Shown one piece after another: positions 1 through 10,500 of a stretch of DNA of 64,000 bases (its first letter is position 1; the number at the start of each line of letters is the position of its first letter). The notes under the pieces were generated by a model, which saw only the letters and a list, made by a program, of their open reading frames with translations, had not been told where the DNA came from and searched no databases. Location of the stretch: the NCBI RefSeq assembly GCF_024868665.1, contig NC_079897.1, positions 6,810,286 to 6,874,285 of the forward strand, given 5' to 3'. The position numbers were made by a program, and so were the translations under genes. This DNA is from Triplophysa rosa. Its lineage: Eukaryota > Chordata > Actinopteri > Cypriniformes > Nemacheilidae.

Positions 1-480
1 ATGCACTTCTGCGTGATCAACCTCAAAGGCAGCTACTGTGTAGGTGCCTGTTCAGAACAAACAGACCCAAGATAAGGCGCAACCCCCTGCCTTTCTTGGG
101 GACAATGAAGTACAGGCTTAAAACCCGCTGAACATCTCGGCTGGTGAGACGGGCTCGATCACTCCCTTCACCAGAAGGGTGGCGGCCTCGGACCGAAGTA
201 CGGGAACATCCTAGCCTCTGACTGAGGTAATCGGATGCTGAACTTGGCGGGCATGAGGCGACTGGATCGCGTAGCCTTGACGGATCGTCTTCCCTAGCAT
301 GCCTGACAGTCTGGGAAGCCGGACAGGCTCCCAGAAATGAGACGGGGACTAAAGGTACGATCTTTTTCATCGTCCCCCCGGGGGGTGGTTCGATGGCTAG
401 CAGAACGGATTCCTTGCCGGGGGAGGTCCCCCGGGGAGGAGATCGGCTCTGCTGTTTTTCCTGCCTGGCGACTGCGCAGC
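1..480 (-). pseudogene. DIRS reverse transcriptase, N-terminal start (copy A, partial)
   Basis: The minus frame ends, toward position 23, with the start of a DIRS-type RT: a FIVPKK motif followed by a short segment in which the family usually has a PILDLR-type block, then LNRHLH. The linker between gag and RT (about 480-130) is present here but deleted in the copy at 55.4 kb, so this copy shows what that one has lost. The catalytic part of the enzyme would lie outside the window. Confidence 0.7.
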
Positions 481-539
481 TAAACGCACTGTCTGACTGA
501 GAGTACTGAGGGCTGGTGTTTATACTCGACATTGACCTT

Positions 540-2372
540 CGCCATGACGCAACGTCGAGTTTGCCGTTCACCATTGTGCAGAGGGTGGGAGCGGCTGTGA
601 TAACCCAGAGAGAGAGGAAACTCTCCTTAGAGAGTAAGTGCCCCAGAGGGGCCCAGCAGATGGAGAGATGGGGCAGGATCCGTCCCTGTCCGACTTCCCA
701 GCGATGTGGCTGGGGTCGGGCCCAATGGTAGCCTCGATCCCCCTGAGGTCTTCCCATGAGGGCCGCTTCACCGCGGCTGCTGATGGGGCGATGGTCTCCT
801 CTTCGCTGTCTCCTCCAGGGGGGCCGCCTGAGTGGGGGCGCCAGAGCTGGAGGGTGTCGAAGAGGACCAGGGCTGCTGGGAAGCAGACAGTGCACGGGAC
901 TCGATGGCCGAGGCGGCCGAGTCGCGGCACGGAGGACTGCTTCTTTACTGTCGAGAACCCTCCGGGGGAGGCCACGTGTGGGTCTCACGCCCCCCGACGG
1001 GTGGGAGGTGAGCGGGGCCACAGCGGCTCGACAGTAACACCAACCAGCCCCCCTTGCGAGACGGGTGCGTCGAGAAAGCGGACCTTCTCGGCGTTACTCA
1101 TCTGCGCAAGGATTGGCCAGAGGAGTTTCTCATGGACCACAAGTGTGGACATCGTCCGACCCAGGGCCCGCGTGGTCACCTTGGTCACCTGTAGAGCGAG
1201 GTCGGTGGCGGCGCGGAGTTCCTGCATAAGCGCTGGGTCGGTCTTACCCTCGTGGAGCTCTCTCAACGCCCTGGCCTGGCAGGAGCCATAGCGTGGAGAG
1301 AGGAGGCAGCTTGGTCCGCCGCAATGTAAGCTCTCGACACCAGAGATGCCGAGACCCCACATGCTTTGGACTGGAGTCTAGGTCGAGCCCCCCTCAGGTG
1401 GCCGCTGCCTACGGGCACAAGTGCACCGCGGCGGCATACTCCACCTGGGGGACAATGACGTATCCTCTAGCTTTCTCAACCTCGAGGGAAGAGAGGGTGA
1501 CGGAACATTGTTTGATGTGAAACGTGCCGGAAAGGGGCGTTCCAGGTCTTACTAAGTTCCTCATGCACTTCCGGTAAACACGGCACTGGGGGCGGGCGCG
1601 GCTTGGAGCCGCGCTCAAACCCGAGGCGCCATGTAGCCAGCCGCGAACGCCGGGAGAGGCAGTGCGGGCACTGCAACCCAACACTCACGGCGGCCCGGGA
1701 AAGCATGGCCGACATCTCGACATCCGCTTTTTCCTGGGCTCGACCCCCCGAGGGAGGGAGCCCGAAGAATCGTCGGAGTCGGATGGCAGTACGTCACCCC
1801 CGGTTGCTGCAAGAGACCTCTCATCATCACGCATCGTGTCCGAATACGTGATTGAGGAATAAGACGGCGGACCGTCTTTTTGGGGAACGGTCAGACGAGC
1901 GAAACGAGGTGTGAACGGTCCGTGAGCCGTGGCTGGCGGATTATCGCTCACAGTAATCCTCATCTCACCCTCGCTGCTTGCCATAGCGGACGGCAGGGCC
2001 GTAGTCCTGCCGCCACGGAACGGGGAGCAAACGAGGTGGTGGCTGAGTCCCGTGGGAACACAGCCACCTGTGACGCAACGTCTGAATCGTCACCGCCCGC
2101 AGTGCGGGCAGGACGTATCCACAACGTCTGCCCCAGCGTACTGGAAGCAGGCATTGTGTCCGTCCCCCTCCTCGACGAGTGTGTTGCACCCATGAGAACA
2201 GCGGGACAAGCCACGCTGGAGAAATTTGCTCTTTTAGAAAAGGAAATTTGCTCGAACACCTCCGGAACTGCCGAGACGCCCAGGGGAGAGTCACTGCAGG
2301 AAGGGACCGTCCGCTGTCCACGTCGTAGATTCCAGCAGAAAGAATGATCACCCAGATCGTAGAGAAGCTCAT
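540..2372 (-). pseudogene. DIRS gag-like region, broken (copy A)
   Basis: Minus-strand gag-like coding DNA split into several frames. The N-terminal segment (about 1984-1685) has an acidic start, the motif SDSDDSSGSLPRGVEPRKKR and a PCFPGP segment, all also present in the copies at 49.1 and 55.8 kb. A middle segment (about 1715-1409) keeps the FPEVHEELSKTWNAPF motif. The C-terminal part (about 1362-985) keeps the segment around QMSNAEKVRFLDAPVSQGG. Frameshifts separate these blocks. DIRS Gag is thought to package the element RNA; nothing here would make a full protein. Confidence 0.75.
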
Positions 2373-2396
2373 CAGATGCGTAGGCTCTGAAGAAAA

Positions 2397-2556
2397 AAAG
2401 GTGAGTGAATGAGCACGCCGGCTTCCCTCTTATACCCGGACATCCGGGGAGGAGCCCGGCATGCAAATTTCATTCGCCAATTTTCATTGGCCTTTTCTAA
2501 ATTCTCAGAAGATGATAGGTTCTCAAGACAAACCCCATTCTGTCGGTTCGACACAA
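2397..2556 (-). repeat. DIRS copy A terminal inverted repeat with TATA-like promoter
   Basis: This stretch matches the inverted terminal repeats of the DIRS copy at 55.4 kb. It includes the CCATCTGTCGGTTCGACACA-like block (here with one extra T) and a TATA-like box (TATAAGAG on the minus strand, about 2427-2434) about 35 bases before the repeat ends. The segment 2557-2580 is the outer end, which is unique to the element's left terminus. A promoter role for the TATA-like motif is inferred from position only. Confidence 0.75.
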
Positions 2557-2579
2557 TGTCGAGAGACCGACAGAAAGGG

Positions 2580-3126
2580 AACTATAGACCAATTTCAAAT
2601 CTCCCTTGCCTGTCTAAAATACTAGAAAAAGTAGTGTCCACTCAGTTGTGCTCTTTCTTACAAAATAATGACATACACGGAAATTCCAGTCAGGCTTTAG
2701 ACCGCATCATAGCACTGAAACTTCGCTCGTTAAAATTACAAACGACCTGCTTATAGCATCAGATAAAGGTAACATCTCACTCCTAGTCCTGCTTGACCTT
2801 ACTGCTGCGTTCAATACTGTAGACCATAAAATACTTCTAGATCGCTTACACAATTATACAGGTATTCAGGGACAGGCACTACAATGGTTCAGATCTTACT
2901 TATCAGACAGACATCAATTTGTCCATTTAAATGGGGAATCATCAAATCTAAAGCAAGTAAATTATGGATTTCCTCAGGGATCGGTTTTAGGACCCTTGCT
3001 ATTCTCCATATACATGCTGCCCCTTGAAAACATTATTAGAAAACATGGAATTAGCTTCCACTGTTATGCAGATGATACTCTGCTATATATATAGATGATA
3101 GCTATATAGCTCATCAAGACCAGATG
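2580..3126 (+). pseudogene. L2 ORF2 reverse transcriptase domain, broken
   Basis: Reading across at least one frameshift near 2750, the translation shows successive RT blocks: [58 protein letters not shown] and [10 protein letters not shown]. The YADD box is intact. A stop directly follows it at about 3093, and the expected histidine-rich RT insert region around 2700 is shortened. This is the polymerase that would copy the LINE RNA at the nicked target. The frame breaks make it a pseudogene. Confidence 0.85.
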
Positions 3127-3146
3127 ATTCCTTCCAGCTATCCAAA

Positions 3147-3926
3147 TTGGCAGAGTGCATCGACGATATAAAACATTGGATGACTTGTAATTTCCTTCTT
3201 TTAAATTCTAATAAAACAGAAATATTACTTATCGGACCAAAGACACATGAGCAGAATGTTTTGGATTATAACCTGCAAGTTGAAGGCTGCACTGTTACTC
3301 CAACAGATACAGTTAAAGACCTAGGCGTTATATTAGACAGCAACCTGTCATTTAAAAATCACATCTCAAATGTCACAAAAACAGCCTTCTTCCACCTTAG
3401 AAATGTTGCCAAATTGCGAAATATTTTATGTGTTGCTGATGCAGAGAAGCTTATTCATGCATTTGTGACCTCAAGACTTGACTACTGTAATGCACTGCTT
3501 AGTGGTTGTCCTGCATCATCAATAAACAAACTACAGTTAGTTCAGAATGCAGCTGCCAGAGTTCTAACCAGGTCCAGAAAATACGATCACATAACCCCAA
3601 TGTTATCAAGCCTTCACTGGTTACCCATTAAGTATCGTATTGACTTTAGAGTTCTTTTAATTACTTATAAAACCTTAAACGGTTTAGCCCCTACCTACAT
3701 AACAGAGCTTTTACCACACTACATCCCATCACGCTCTCTAAGATCTCAAAACTCCAGACTTTTGATAACACATAGATTAACTAAATCCACCAAAGGGGAT
3801 AGAGCTTTCTCATACGTAGCACCTAAACTCTGGAATAGCCTTCCCGATACTATTCGAGGGTCAGACACACTCTCCCTATTTAAATCTAGAATAAATACAC
3901 ATCTTTTCAGCCAAGCATTCACTTAA
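3147..3926 (+). pseudogene. L2 ORF2 C-terminal domain
   Basis: A 259-codon open stretch that continues the LINE ORF2 after the RT. It carries the thumb-region segment KDLGVILDSNLSFKNHI, the LDYCNALLSG motif and the C-terminal run VQNAAARVLTR, LHWLPIKYRIDFRVLL and LWNSLPDTIR that ends most L2/CR1-group ORF2 proteins. It ends naturally at 3926, a normal place for this protein to stop. It is open but no longer joined in frame to the RT domain, so it is unlikely to be made as a working enzyme. Confidence 0.9.
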
Positions 3927-3976
3927 TACATAGTTAATGAACAGCAGCTACGCTAATTATTCTCTTTCTGCCCTCG

Positions 3977-3998
3977 CCTCGGGATGCCCATCCCGAGG
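3977..3998. repeat. Perfect 10-bp stem hairpin in the L2 3' UTR
   Basis: CCTCGGGATG is followed after two bases by its exact reverse complement. It lies about 50 bases after the ORF2 stop. A structured 3' UTR could help the RT recognise its RNA, but that is inference. Confidence 0.7.
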
Positions 3999-4963
3999 TA
4001 GGGAGAGATTCCGCCAGGCCCAGATGAACGTCATATGCCCATCCCCAACTAGAGATTACGCCAGCTACATCGGAAAATCCCGTGCCATCCTCCTGCGAGA
4101 GCCTGACCATCCCAGCTCCATCCAAGGCAATTCCATCACCACCCAAGAGAAAAGCGACCATCTGACCGGCCCAGCTCAGACAATTCCATCCCCAACCAAG
4201 AGCAAAGACGGACTACTTGTCACATTAATGCTACATTTACAATACTTGGTATTTAATGCTAAACTTACATCACATGACAGCAGTTTGAAGTTATAGCTGC
4301 ACTCAGTGACTTTGATTGGAGGTTGCTGGGTGGGTGTTTGTGGGGAGTGCGGGGGTTTGTTGGTTGTGGTTTGGGGCGTTTCATTTGTTGGGACTGTGTG
4401 GGTCTGGTCTGGTTTGGTCTTGTTTTGTGGTCGATGTCGGACAACAGAGGAATAAAGTTAATTATGCCATTACTATTTTTCCCTGGTTGTTCCTCTGTTG
4501 TCTGTTGTTGATCGCGGAATGAGACTGGGTTGGACCTGCACGGTTTCGGCGGGTGGGGCTTCCTGGGTTGCGGCTCGTGGGCTCTCCGTGTTCTTCGTTG
4601 ACGTTTGCTCGGTGGCTTTGGTCAGGTTCACTGAGTGCAGCTATGACACGTCAGAGGAGATCTGGCCCTCCCGGCTGAGCCTGGCTTCTCCCAAGGTTTT
4701 TTTTTCTCCATTTATTCATCATTGGAGTTTGGGTTCCTCGCCACAGCAGTGCAGTGTTGGCTTGCTCACCGGGAGACTGCATTTATTTATTCATTTATTT
4801 ATTAGATATTATTTATTATACTGATCTTGCTTGGTCTATAAACACCATGCACTGTGCTGTGTTTTACATTTCTGTGTTTTTCTTATTTGCTCCTGTAAAG
4901 CTGCTTTGGAACAATGCACATTGTGAAAAGCGCTGTATAAATAAAATAAAATTGAATTGAATT

Positions 4964-5396
4964 ATGATGTTATAAATTAATGAGAGTAAAATAAAGAGTT
5001 GTAATGTCAAGACAAATGCTAAAATGACTTTTCACAGCTATTAAACTAGAGTTTAATAAAATGCAACAATTTAATCTGTCTGTTTATTTAATGCACACGT
5101 CTGATATGTGCGTGCGCTTCTACAGCACACATGTTCTCTGCCCTATTTCTAACCATTTCCATTGAATCTTACAGTTTACATTATTCTCTCTGTAGGTGCA
5201 GCAGTACTATTTTAATATGCCAGTGGAGATGCATGTTATCCTACCTTAACAAATATATCATTTCCGCACATTTTGGTATTAATGCAAATTGTTCTGGTAT
5301 ATTGTAATTTTAGGTCCTGATAACAATATTTAAAATGACAATATGCCTTCATTAAATATACTTCAATTAAATAATTGACAGCTTCTGACAATCCAA
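4964..5396. other. No gene recognised
   Basis: AT-rich DNA with no convincing reading frame or terminal repeats. Confidence 0.5.
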
Positions 5397-5401
5397 CATA
5401 G

Positions 5402-5857
5402 TGTAACAGAACACTACGGTAGACAGACAGTGAGTAACTTCAACAGTGTTTATTCACACAGCACATCACATAAAGGTACTGTAAGTTTAGATGTTAATTC
5501 TGATTAGTAGTAATGACTGGATAACAATTCTGTCTCTGGTCGCAGGAGATCGTGGATGCCGGGCTGATAATCCATGGACTGGTGCAGGATGTGGAGGATC
5601 TTCGAGAACAACTTGGAGACTTGGAAATCACACACTTGGAGAGGAGAGCTCTTCGCGGGAAACACAGGTAAGTAACTTAATGAGTTACACACGGGGATTG
5701 AGTCTGTATCATGTATGAGACCAGACAGTGAGTGAGCGTGGAGAGAGTTCTTTTATAATGGGGCTGATGAGTACTGGGATGAGGTGCAGGTGATTAGTAT
5801 TCAGGTGACGGAGCTTGTGGTGGTGTTGTAGTGAGGAAGCCTGGCGTCTCTGTGACA
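5402..5857 (-). mobile_element. Solo LTR with 5-bp target-site duplication CATAG
   Basis: The segment begins TGTAACAG and ends TGTGACA on the plus strand, so it reads TG...CA in both directions as an LTR should. CATAG stands directly on both sides (5397-5401 and 5858-5862). On the minus strand a TATAAAAG box lies near 5749-5756 and an AATAAA signal near 5448, fitting a U3-R-U5 order in minus orientation. No internal retroelement sequence is present, so this is a solo LTR left by recombination between two LTRs. Confidence 0.85.
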
Positions 5858-6000
5858 CATAGCATTTAAATTTAGTTTTATCAGTGTGCATTGCATAGAG
5901 AAAAACGTATATATATCATGTATCTTAATATCATATACTACTATTCTTATTATTCTTATTACTGTATATATTTTTTATTATGATGCATTTTTAAAATTAT

Positions 6001-6075
6001 GTAAAGCTGCTTTGCAACAATGAAAATTGTGAATAGCGCTGTATAAATAAAATTGAATTGAATAAAATTGAATTG
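6001..6075 (+). mobile_element. L2-type LINE 3' tail fragment
   Basis: Starts GTAAAGCTGCTTTGCAACAA and ends in AAATTGAATTGAATAAAATT, the same 3' end as the L2 at 4.9 kb. It is a strongly 5'-truncated copy or a SINE that shares that tail. Confidence 0.8.
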
Positions 6076-6253
6076 CTCACACAACTTAAACATTAATGGT
6101 CATTTGGTTTTACCGCACTGCCTGACTTATTACTTTAGCGGTTTATTTATCTTCTTTCTTTCCTTATACTTTATATGTGTAAGGGTAAACATAGATTTTG
6201 GGAATTTTCAATCGATTTGGCGCGTTTAAATGAATGGACCCTGACGTTTGAAT

Positions 6254-6950
6254 CTGTTAAAAGGTACACTACACAGGGAGAGAGACGTCTGGATCCATAT
6301 GCATGGCTTTATTCAGAAACATGTAATGTATACATATATACTTATACATGCAAGGGTCAGAGAGCTGAACACAGGTCAATATAGGCAAGGCAAGAGAGTA
6401 TCCAAGAACAGGCAAAATCAGGCAACAGCGAACATAATCCAGAGGGGAAAAACGATAGGGTAATCCAATAAAACAGGCAATAGTCCAGGGCAAACAAAGA
6501 ACAGGCAAAATGAGACATCTAGGCGTGATGAGACAAACTAGGCAAGAATTGACTAAACTAGGTAACTAGACCAAGGCTCCGTAAAGATGCTATCGACTAC
6601 TGTGATAAATGCACACATAGAAGACTCGGCCCTGAGGAACTGGAAGTGTGAGGTTATATAGCGTATATGTAATTAGTAGCAGCTCTAGGTGTAATCAGTG
6701 CAATGGGTTCTGGGAAGTGAAGTCCGGGGTGTGGTGTGACAGTCTGGGGTGTCAGAGTCATTGTGGGCGAATGGTAACCTCTGGTGGTGATCGGACTGAA
6801 CAGCAGGGTGCAGGGCTTCCAGACGCTCCTCCTACAATTACGTGGACCAGGAGGGAGGTGGACCAGGGGCGGAACAGGCTGAGGCAGAGCCGGCAGGGCA
6901 GAAGGCCTCCACAACAGAGCAGCAGGAGCTGAAGACTACCATGGTGGAGC
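6254..6950 (-). mobile_element. Putative LTR-like repeat, minus orientation
   Basis: On the minus strand there is a TATATAA-type box near 6655-6662 and an AATAAAG-type signal near 6308-6313, spaced as in an LTR. The plus strand reads as the AGGCAAGGCAAGAGAGTATCC and AACAGGCAA type repeats common at the ends of fish retroelements. I could not fix both ends or a target duplication. The GC-rich part after 6790 may be internal sequence. Confidence 0.4.
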
Positions 6951-7129
6951 AGAGAACCACCAGAGCAGGACAGAAACCCCTGGCTGAGACTGGGACCTAT
7001 GGAAAGAGTAAGACACACTAGACAGACAGAGCATTTATGGCTCCAAGGGCCGAAGTGGGGAGCACAGTGAGTCCAACAGGAGTTTGTTGGGCCAAGAAAA
7101 ACTGAACACGCAGATTGTCCACAATCAGA

Positions 7130-7470
7130 TTCAGCAATTGAACTTAGACAGACAGACCTCTCATGAATAGGCTCACTGACTGAAATTGACATGTCAGGCA
7201 GATTAAAATTGGACTCAACAATAGAACTTAGACTGATAGACCTCTCCTGAATGGGCTCACTGACTGAAATGGGAAACATACATGACTCGACATCAAATAT
7301 ACAAAAAGGAAGTTCACTAAGAGCCTCTTTGGCTGGTCCGGACAAGCTCGTAATCGGCCTCCATGGCCGGTTCAGGACAGGACAGGACGAAGGTTCATAA
7401 ACAGCCTCTGAAACTAGAAACAGGTTCGTAATTGGCCTCCAAGGCCGGTTCAGGACAGGACAAGAGTTCA
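7130..7470. repeat. Imperfect tandem duplications
   Basis: Two pairs of direct repeats: an AACTTAGAC...CTGACTGAAAT unit at about 7139-7190 and 7221-7275, and a TCGTAAT(C/T)GGCCTCC...GGTTCAGGACAGGACA unit at about 7349-7385 and 7430-7462. No coding potential is convincing. They probably belong to the same decayed element as the preceding repeat. Confidence 0.55.
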
Positions 7471-7930
7471 TTGTGCGCCACCACCTCACCAAGAGCCGAA
7501 GTGAACGCGCCCACTCCGAGACATTCTACAGACGAAGCTGAACAGCAGGGTGCAAATCTGTGACAGATTCGAAGAAGCTTTTGATTGTTGTATCTAAGAA
7601 ACGGACATCCCACTCTTTGTCTTTGGTTATTTCTGTTATTTACTTCAGTATCTAAATAAAATGTCTGATGCTGATGTACAGTGCAGCTTTATACAGTGTT
7701 TTATGTATAATTGAATAGAAAATTACTCCAATTATGGATAAAATTTTATCCTTAAAGACAAATTTAATCACAAATTAATTTAAACCTCCAGTGAGGGTTG
7801 ATGTGTTTAAATTTAACTAGAAAAACAATGTTGACAAAATGCCTGTTTGGTCATTGGGACAACCTCGTCACTTCCCAGAAATATTATTTGGTACGTGGTT
7901 GCGACCAATATGATCCAGCCCAGGTCCATC

Positions 7931-8075
7931 TTAAGAGGTAATCACCATATCCTAACAACATACATTGTAATGTCATCAGGACGAACATGGGAATTACAAA
8001 GTTACGTCACTGGAACGTTATTTGGGACATCGCTGGAACAAATACGGTCAGGTCCAGATACGTCCTTACAACTAT
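7931..8075. repeat. Dispersed repeat, partner of 19780-19900
   Basis: GTAATCACCAT, CGTCA/TGTCATCA, ACGAA(C/T)ATGGGAAT and GGTCCAG(A/G)TACG occur in the same order and spacing here and near 19.8 kb. The two are diverged copies of one interspersed repeat. I cannot assign its class. Confidence 0.6.
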
Positions 8076-8223
8076 GGATGGGCACAAGTACCCGAGTACT
8101 CGAATGTGACAGGGACGATTGATCATGAAAACTATGATAATTTGGGTCTAAAATGTATTTTTACTAAAATTGATTTCTTTCTGATTGGTTATGCTGCCAT
8201 TACAGGTGGTGCCCTGAGATTTC

Positions 8224-8470
8224 ATGGGTTGTGTTGAGAGTTTGCAGTACAGAGTAAAGACCAGAGCACAGAAGGAGGGGACAGAGCTGGTGGAGGAGAA
8301 GCCCAGGGTGGAGACGGAGAGCAGGAGACGGAGAGGCACAGAGACAGGGTGATGCAGAGGATCCGGAGGGCCAAGGCGGAGCTGGCGGTTCAGGCGACCG
8401 AGGCAGAGGTGGGGATCCGAAAGACTGCCACGGAGCCGGAGCTACATTTGAGGTAGGGAGGAGCCAGAGG
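8224..8470 (+). other. Purine-rich GC island, possible coding relic
   Basis: A GGAG/GGAGACGG-rich stretch that would encode charged residues, unlike the AT-rich surroundings. No family recognised. It may be a fragment of a retroelement gag-pol 3' part. Confidence 0.3.
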
Positions 8471-8577
8471 GACTAGGCATAATCAGAGGTGTGTAGTCCC
8501 GTGGAGGAGGCAGGCGGATGACTAACCAAGGTCGTTTGTGTTTATTGACATGTTGTTGGTGTGATATTACTCTGTAC

Positions 8578-9027
8578 TAGGGATGTAACGATTCACCGTG
8601 AGCCGGTTGAAAATCGGTTATAATGAGTGACGATTCAAATCGGTTGAGGTGTGAACTGAATCGCAATACATTTTTTGAACAGCAGGGGCCGCTATTTTCA
8701 CTGCAAATCTAAACGTGGACATGCTGATATTTCTTAAATGCAAAAAAATCCAAGAAAAGCTCAGACAGTATTAGTTTGTTTATATTAAAGAGACTTTTTC
8801 TATTATTAATTTGTTATAAAATTGCAGTTTAGTTTTGTTATTTGAAATAAAACATAATTTTATTATACAAAGAAACGTGAAGCATTTAAGAAATAATGCA
8901 AGGGAAGTTGTTTATTTCTAATTTGTTTCAACTCATTTTGTAAAAATAAATCGTGAATAAATCGCATCGTGAGATCAGAATCGTGACTCGCATCGCATCG
9001 TGAGCTGAGTGAATCGTTACATCCCTA
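8578..9027. mobile_element. Non-autonomous hAT element, TSD CTCTGTAC
   Basis: The 450-bp element starts TAGGGATGTAACGATTCAC and ends with its exact reverse complement GTGAATCGTTACATCCCTA. CTCTGTAC flanks it on both sides (8570-8577, 9028-9035), the 8-bp duplication expected of hAT transposases. Subterminal AATCG and CATCG motifs repeat near both ends. No transposase is encoded. Confidence 0.95.
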
Positions 9028-9254
9028 CTCTGTACATACAGTTTGTTGTGACTTGTGTATGTGTGTGTCAGAGTTGCTCTAAATACAGATAAAACTAGAC
9101 AAAAATGTGCTATTTTAAAATGCAATAAGAACTCTCTCGGGCCCCCCAATGTTATCCAATGGGATAATATGGTTTTGGCGCATGCAGATGAACTGCAACT
9201 CATAAATTCCAATTATCTTTAACTAATGTGGTTAATATTTTGCATTATAATGTT

Positions 9255-9333
9255 AGAGGAGAACTGGCACTTCTGGTTTGAGTATGGTTTCGCCCAAGGT
9301 TTTTTTCTTCACATTACTGGAGTTTTGGTTCCA
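9255..9333 (+). mobile_element. L2 LINE 3' UTR fragment
   Basis: Similar to the L2 3' UTR at about 4655-4738, sharing CTGG, a CCCAAGGTTTTTTT block and GGAGTTT(T/G)GGTTCC in the same order. It ends before the tail. Confidence 0.6.
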
Positions 9334-10090
9334 CAAGGCGTTTAAGGCAGGTCTGGGTGAGTATTCGCTTTTAGATACAATGCATCTTTTGTTCCAACAC
9401 TAAAATTTTTGCAATTTTACGTGTCTAATACATGCATGGGCAACTTATAACACACCAAAGACACAGAAAAACACGTATTCGCGCCATATGACCCCTTTAA
9501 ATGAGAGAGTGAAAAAGAAAGAGCATGGTGGGCACTTAATAATACCATAAGAATTCCAAAGTAAATTTTTGTCACGAGGTGGCTACTTTGAAAATGGTAA
9601 ACTAGAAAATAGCATTAGCTTTTATACACTTGTATTTGTGATCAACATCCTGCAGTGTTTCACATTTTAATTTGAAATAAAACAGATCTTTTGGTAGTTA
9701 AAGGAATTAAATCATGTTTTTTCTCAAGACAGTTCTTTAAATATACATCAGGAGTTTAAAATCATTGAGTATCCCTAATTATTTTAAGGTCAATATATTT
9801 ATGGACGTTTACTTTAATTGTTTATCCTAATCTGTTACTGCATTTGAAAACCCATTTGGGTTTTATCGGTTCGTCAGTAGGTTATTTCAAGACTGCTGCC
9901 TTAATTGTCCTATTCCCAAGTTCTGTAACTCCAGTCACAATCAAAATCATATTAATAATTGTATTACATATTGACATCCTTGTTTAGCATTTTTTTATGA
10001 CTTACATACTTATAAAAAAAACACCTAACCCCATCCATAACCCCTCATGTTAATGTTGGCACAATAAATTGCATTGTATGTCACAAATAA
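9334..10090. other. No gene recognised
   Basis: AT-rich intergenic DNA with short poly(A/T) runs; no terminal repeats or coding signal seen. Confidence 0.5.
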
Positions 10091-10500
10091 TACACTGTAA
10101 AACAATTCTGTAGAAATTACAGTATTACTGGCAGCAGTTTACCAGTAATTTACTGTAGATTTACATTTATGTAATTTACTGGCAACAGTTTGTTCAAAGA
10201 TAAATGATCATTAAACATTAACAAGTCTTTATCCTTACAGAAAAAAAACGATAAAATATCAGCCTCATACAAAGCATTCTTTGAATTCTTTGAAAAAAGG
10301 TTTATGTGGATTTCTGGTTCCCAGAATGCTTTGCATGAGGCTGTTATTTTATCGTTTTTTTCTGTAAAGATAAAGACTTGTTAATGTTTAATATTAATTT
10401 ATCTTTGAACAAACTGTTGCCAATAAATGACATAAATATAAATCTACAGTAAGTTACAGGCAACTAGCTGCATAACTACAGGAAAAACGTTTACAGTGTA
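10091..10500. mobile_element. Foldback (long inverted repeat) MITE
   Basis: The ends are TACACTGTAAA and TTTACAGTGTA. The left arm (through ACAAGTCTTTATC, CGATAAAATA, CAGCCTCATACAAAGCATTCT) is repeated in reverse order and complement in the right arm (CAGAATGCTTTGCATGAGGCTG, TTATCGTTTTTTTCTGTAAAGAT). A spacer of about 50 bases lies at 10280-10320. The whole element can fold into one hairpin of roughly 180 bp per arm. It has no ORF. It resembles the palindromic MITEs known from zebrafish (Angel type); family membership is a guess. A TA dinucleotide at each end may be the target duplication. Confidence 0.85.

Larger units (their letters stand above)
1..2580 (-). mobile_element. DIRS-like tyrosine-recombinase retrotransposon, copy A (5' part, cut by window edge)
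   Basis: Read on the minus strand, the element starts at 2580 with a terminal repeat, runs through a broken gag region and reaches the first part of a reverse transcriptase at the window edge. Terminal repeat, gag and RT start all resemble the better copies at 49-52 kb and 55-60 kb. The rest of the RT, the RNase H and the recombinase would lie left of position 1. The outer end abuts an L2 LINE reading frame exactly, so this copy inserted into that LINE. Gag is spread over several frames, so the copy is dead. Class assignment rests on similarity to the copy at 55.4 kb, which shows the full DIRS layout. Confidence 0.85.
2580..4963 (+). mobile_element. L2-clade LINE, 3' part (copy 1)
   Basis: The segment starts inside the reverse transcriptase at a NYRPISNLP motif and ends with a tail of the TGAATT type right after a GTAAAGCTGCTTTGGAACAA block and a GTATAAATAAAAT stretch, typical of teleost L2 elements. 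The missing 5' half should lie left of the window beyond the DIRS insertion, which entered exactly at the NYRPI codons. Two or more frameshifts and stops break the ORF, so the copy is inactive. Related tails occur at 6.0, 25.4 and 44.0 kb and the 5' half of another copy lies at 62-64 kb. Confidence 0.9.

Noticed and set aside
4316..4960. Hydrophobic ORFs in the L2 3' UTR
   Set aside because: They lie in the GT-rich 3' UTR after the ORF2 stop and have no conserved motif.
10091..10500. CRISPR-like repeat pattern
   Set aside because: There is only one inverted pair and no spaced direct repeats; the genome is vertebrate.
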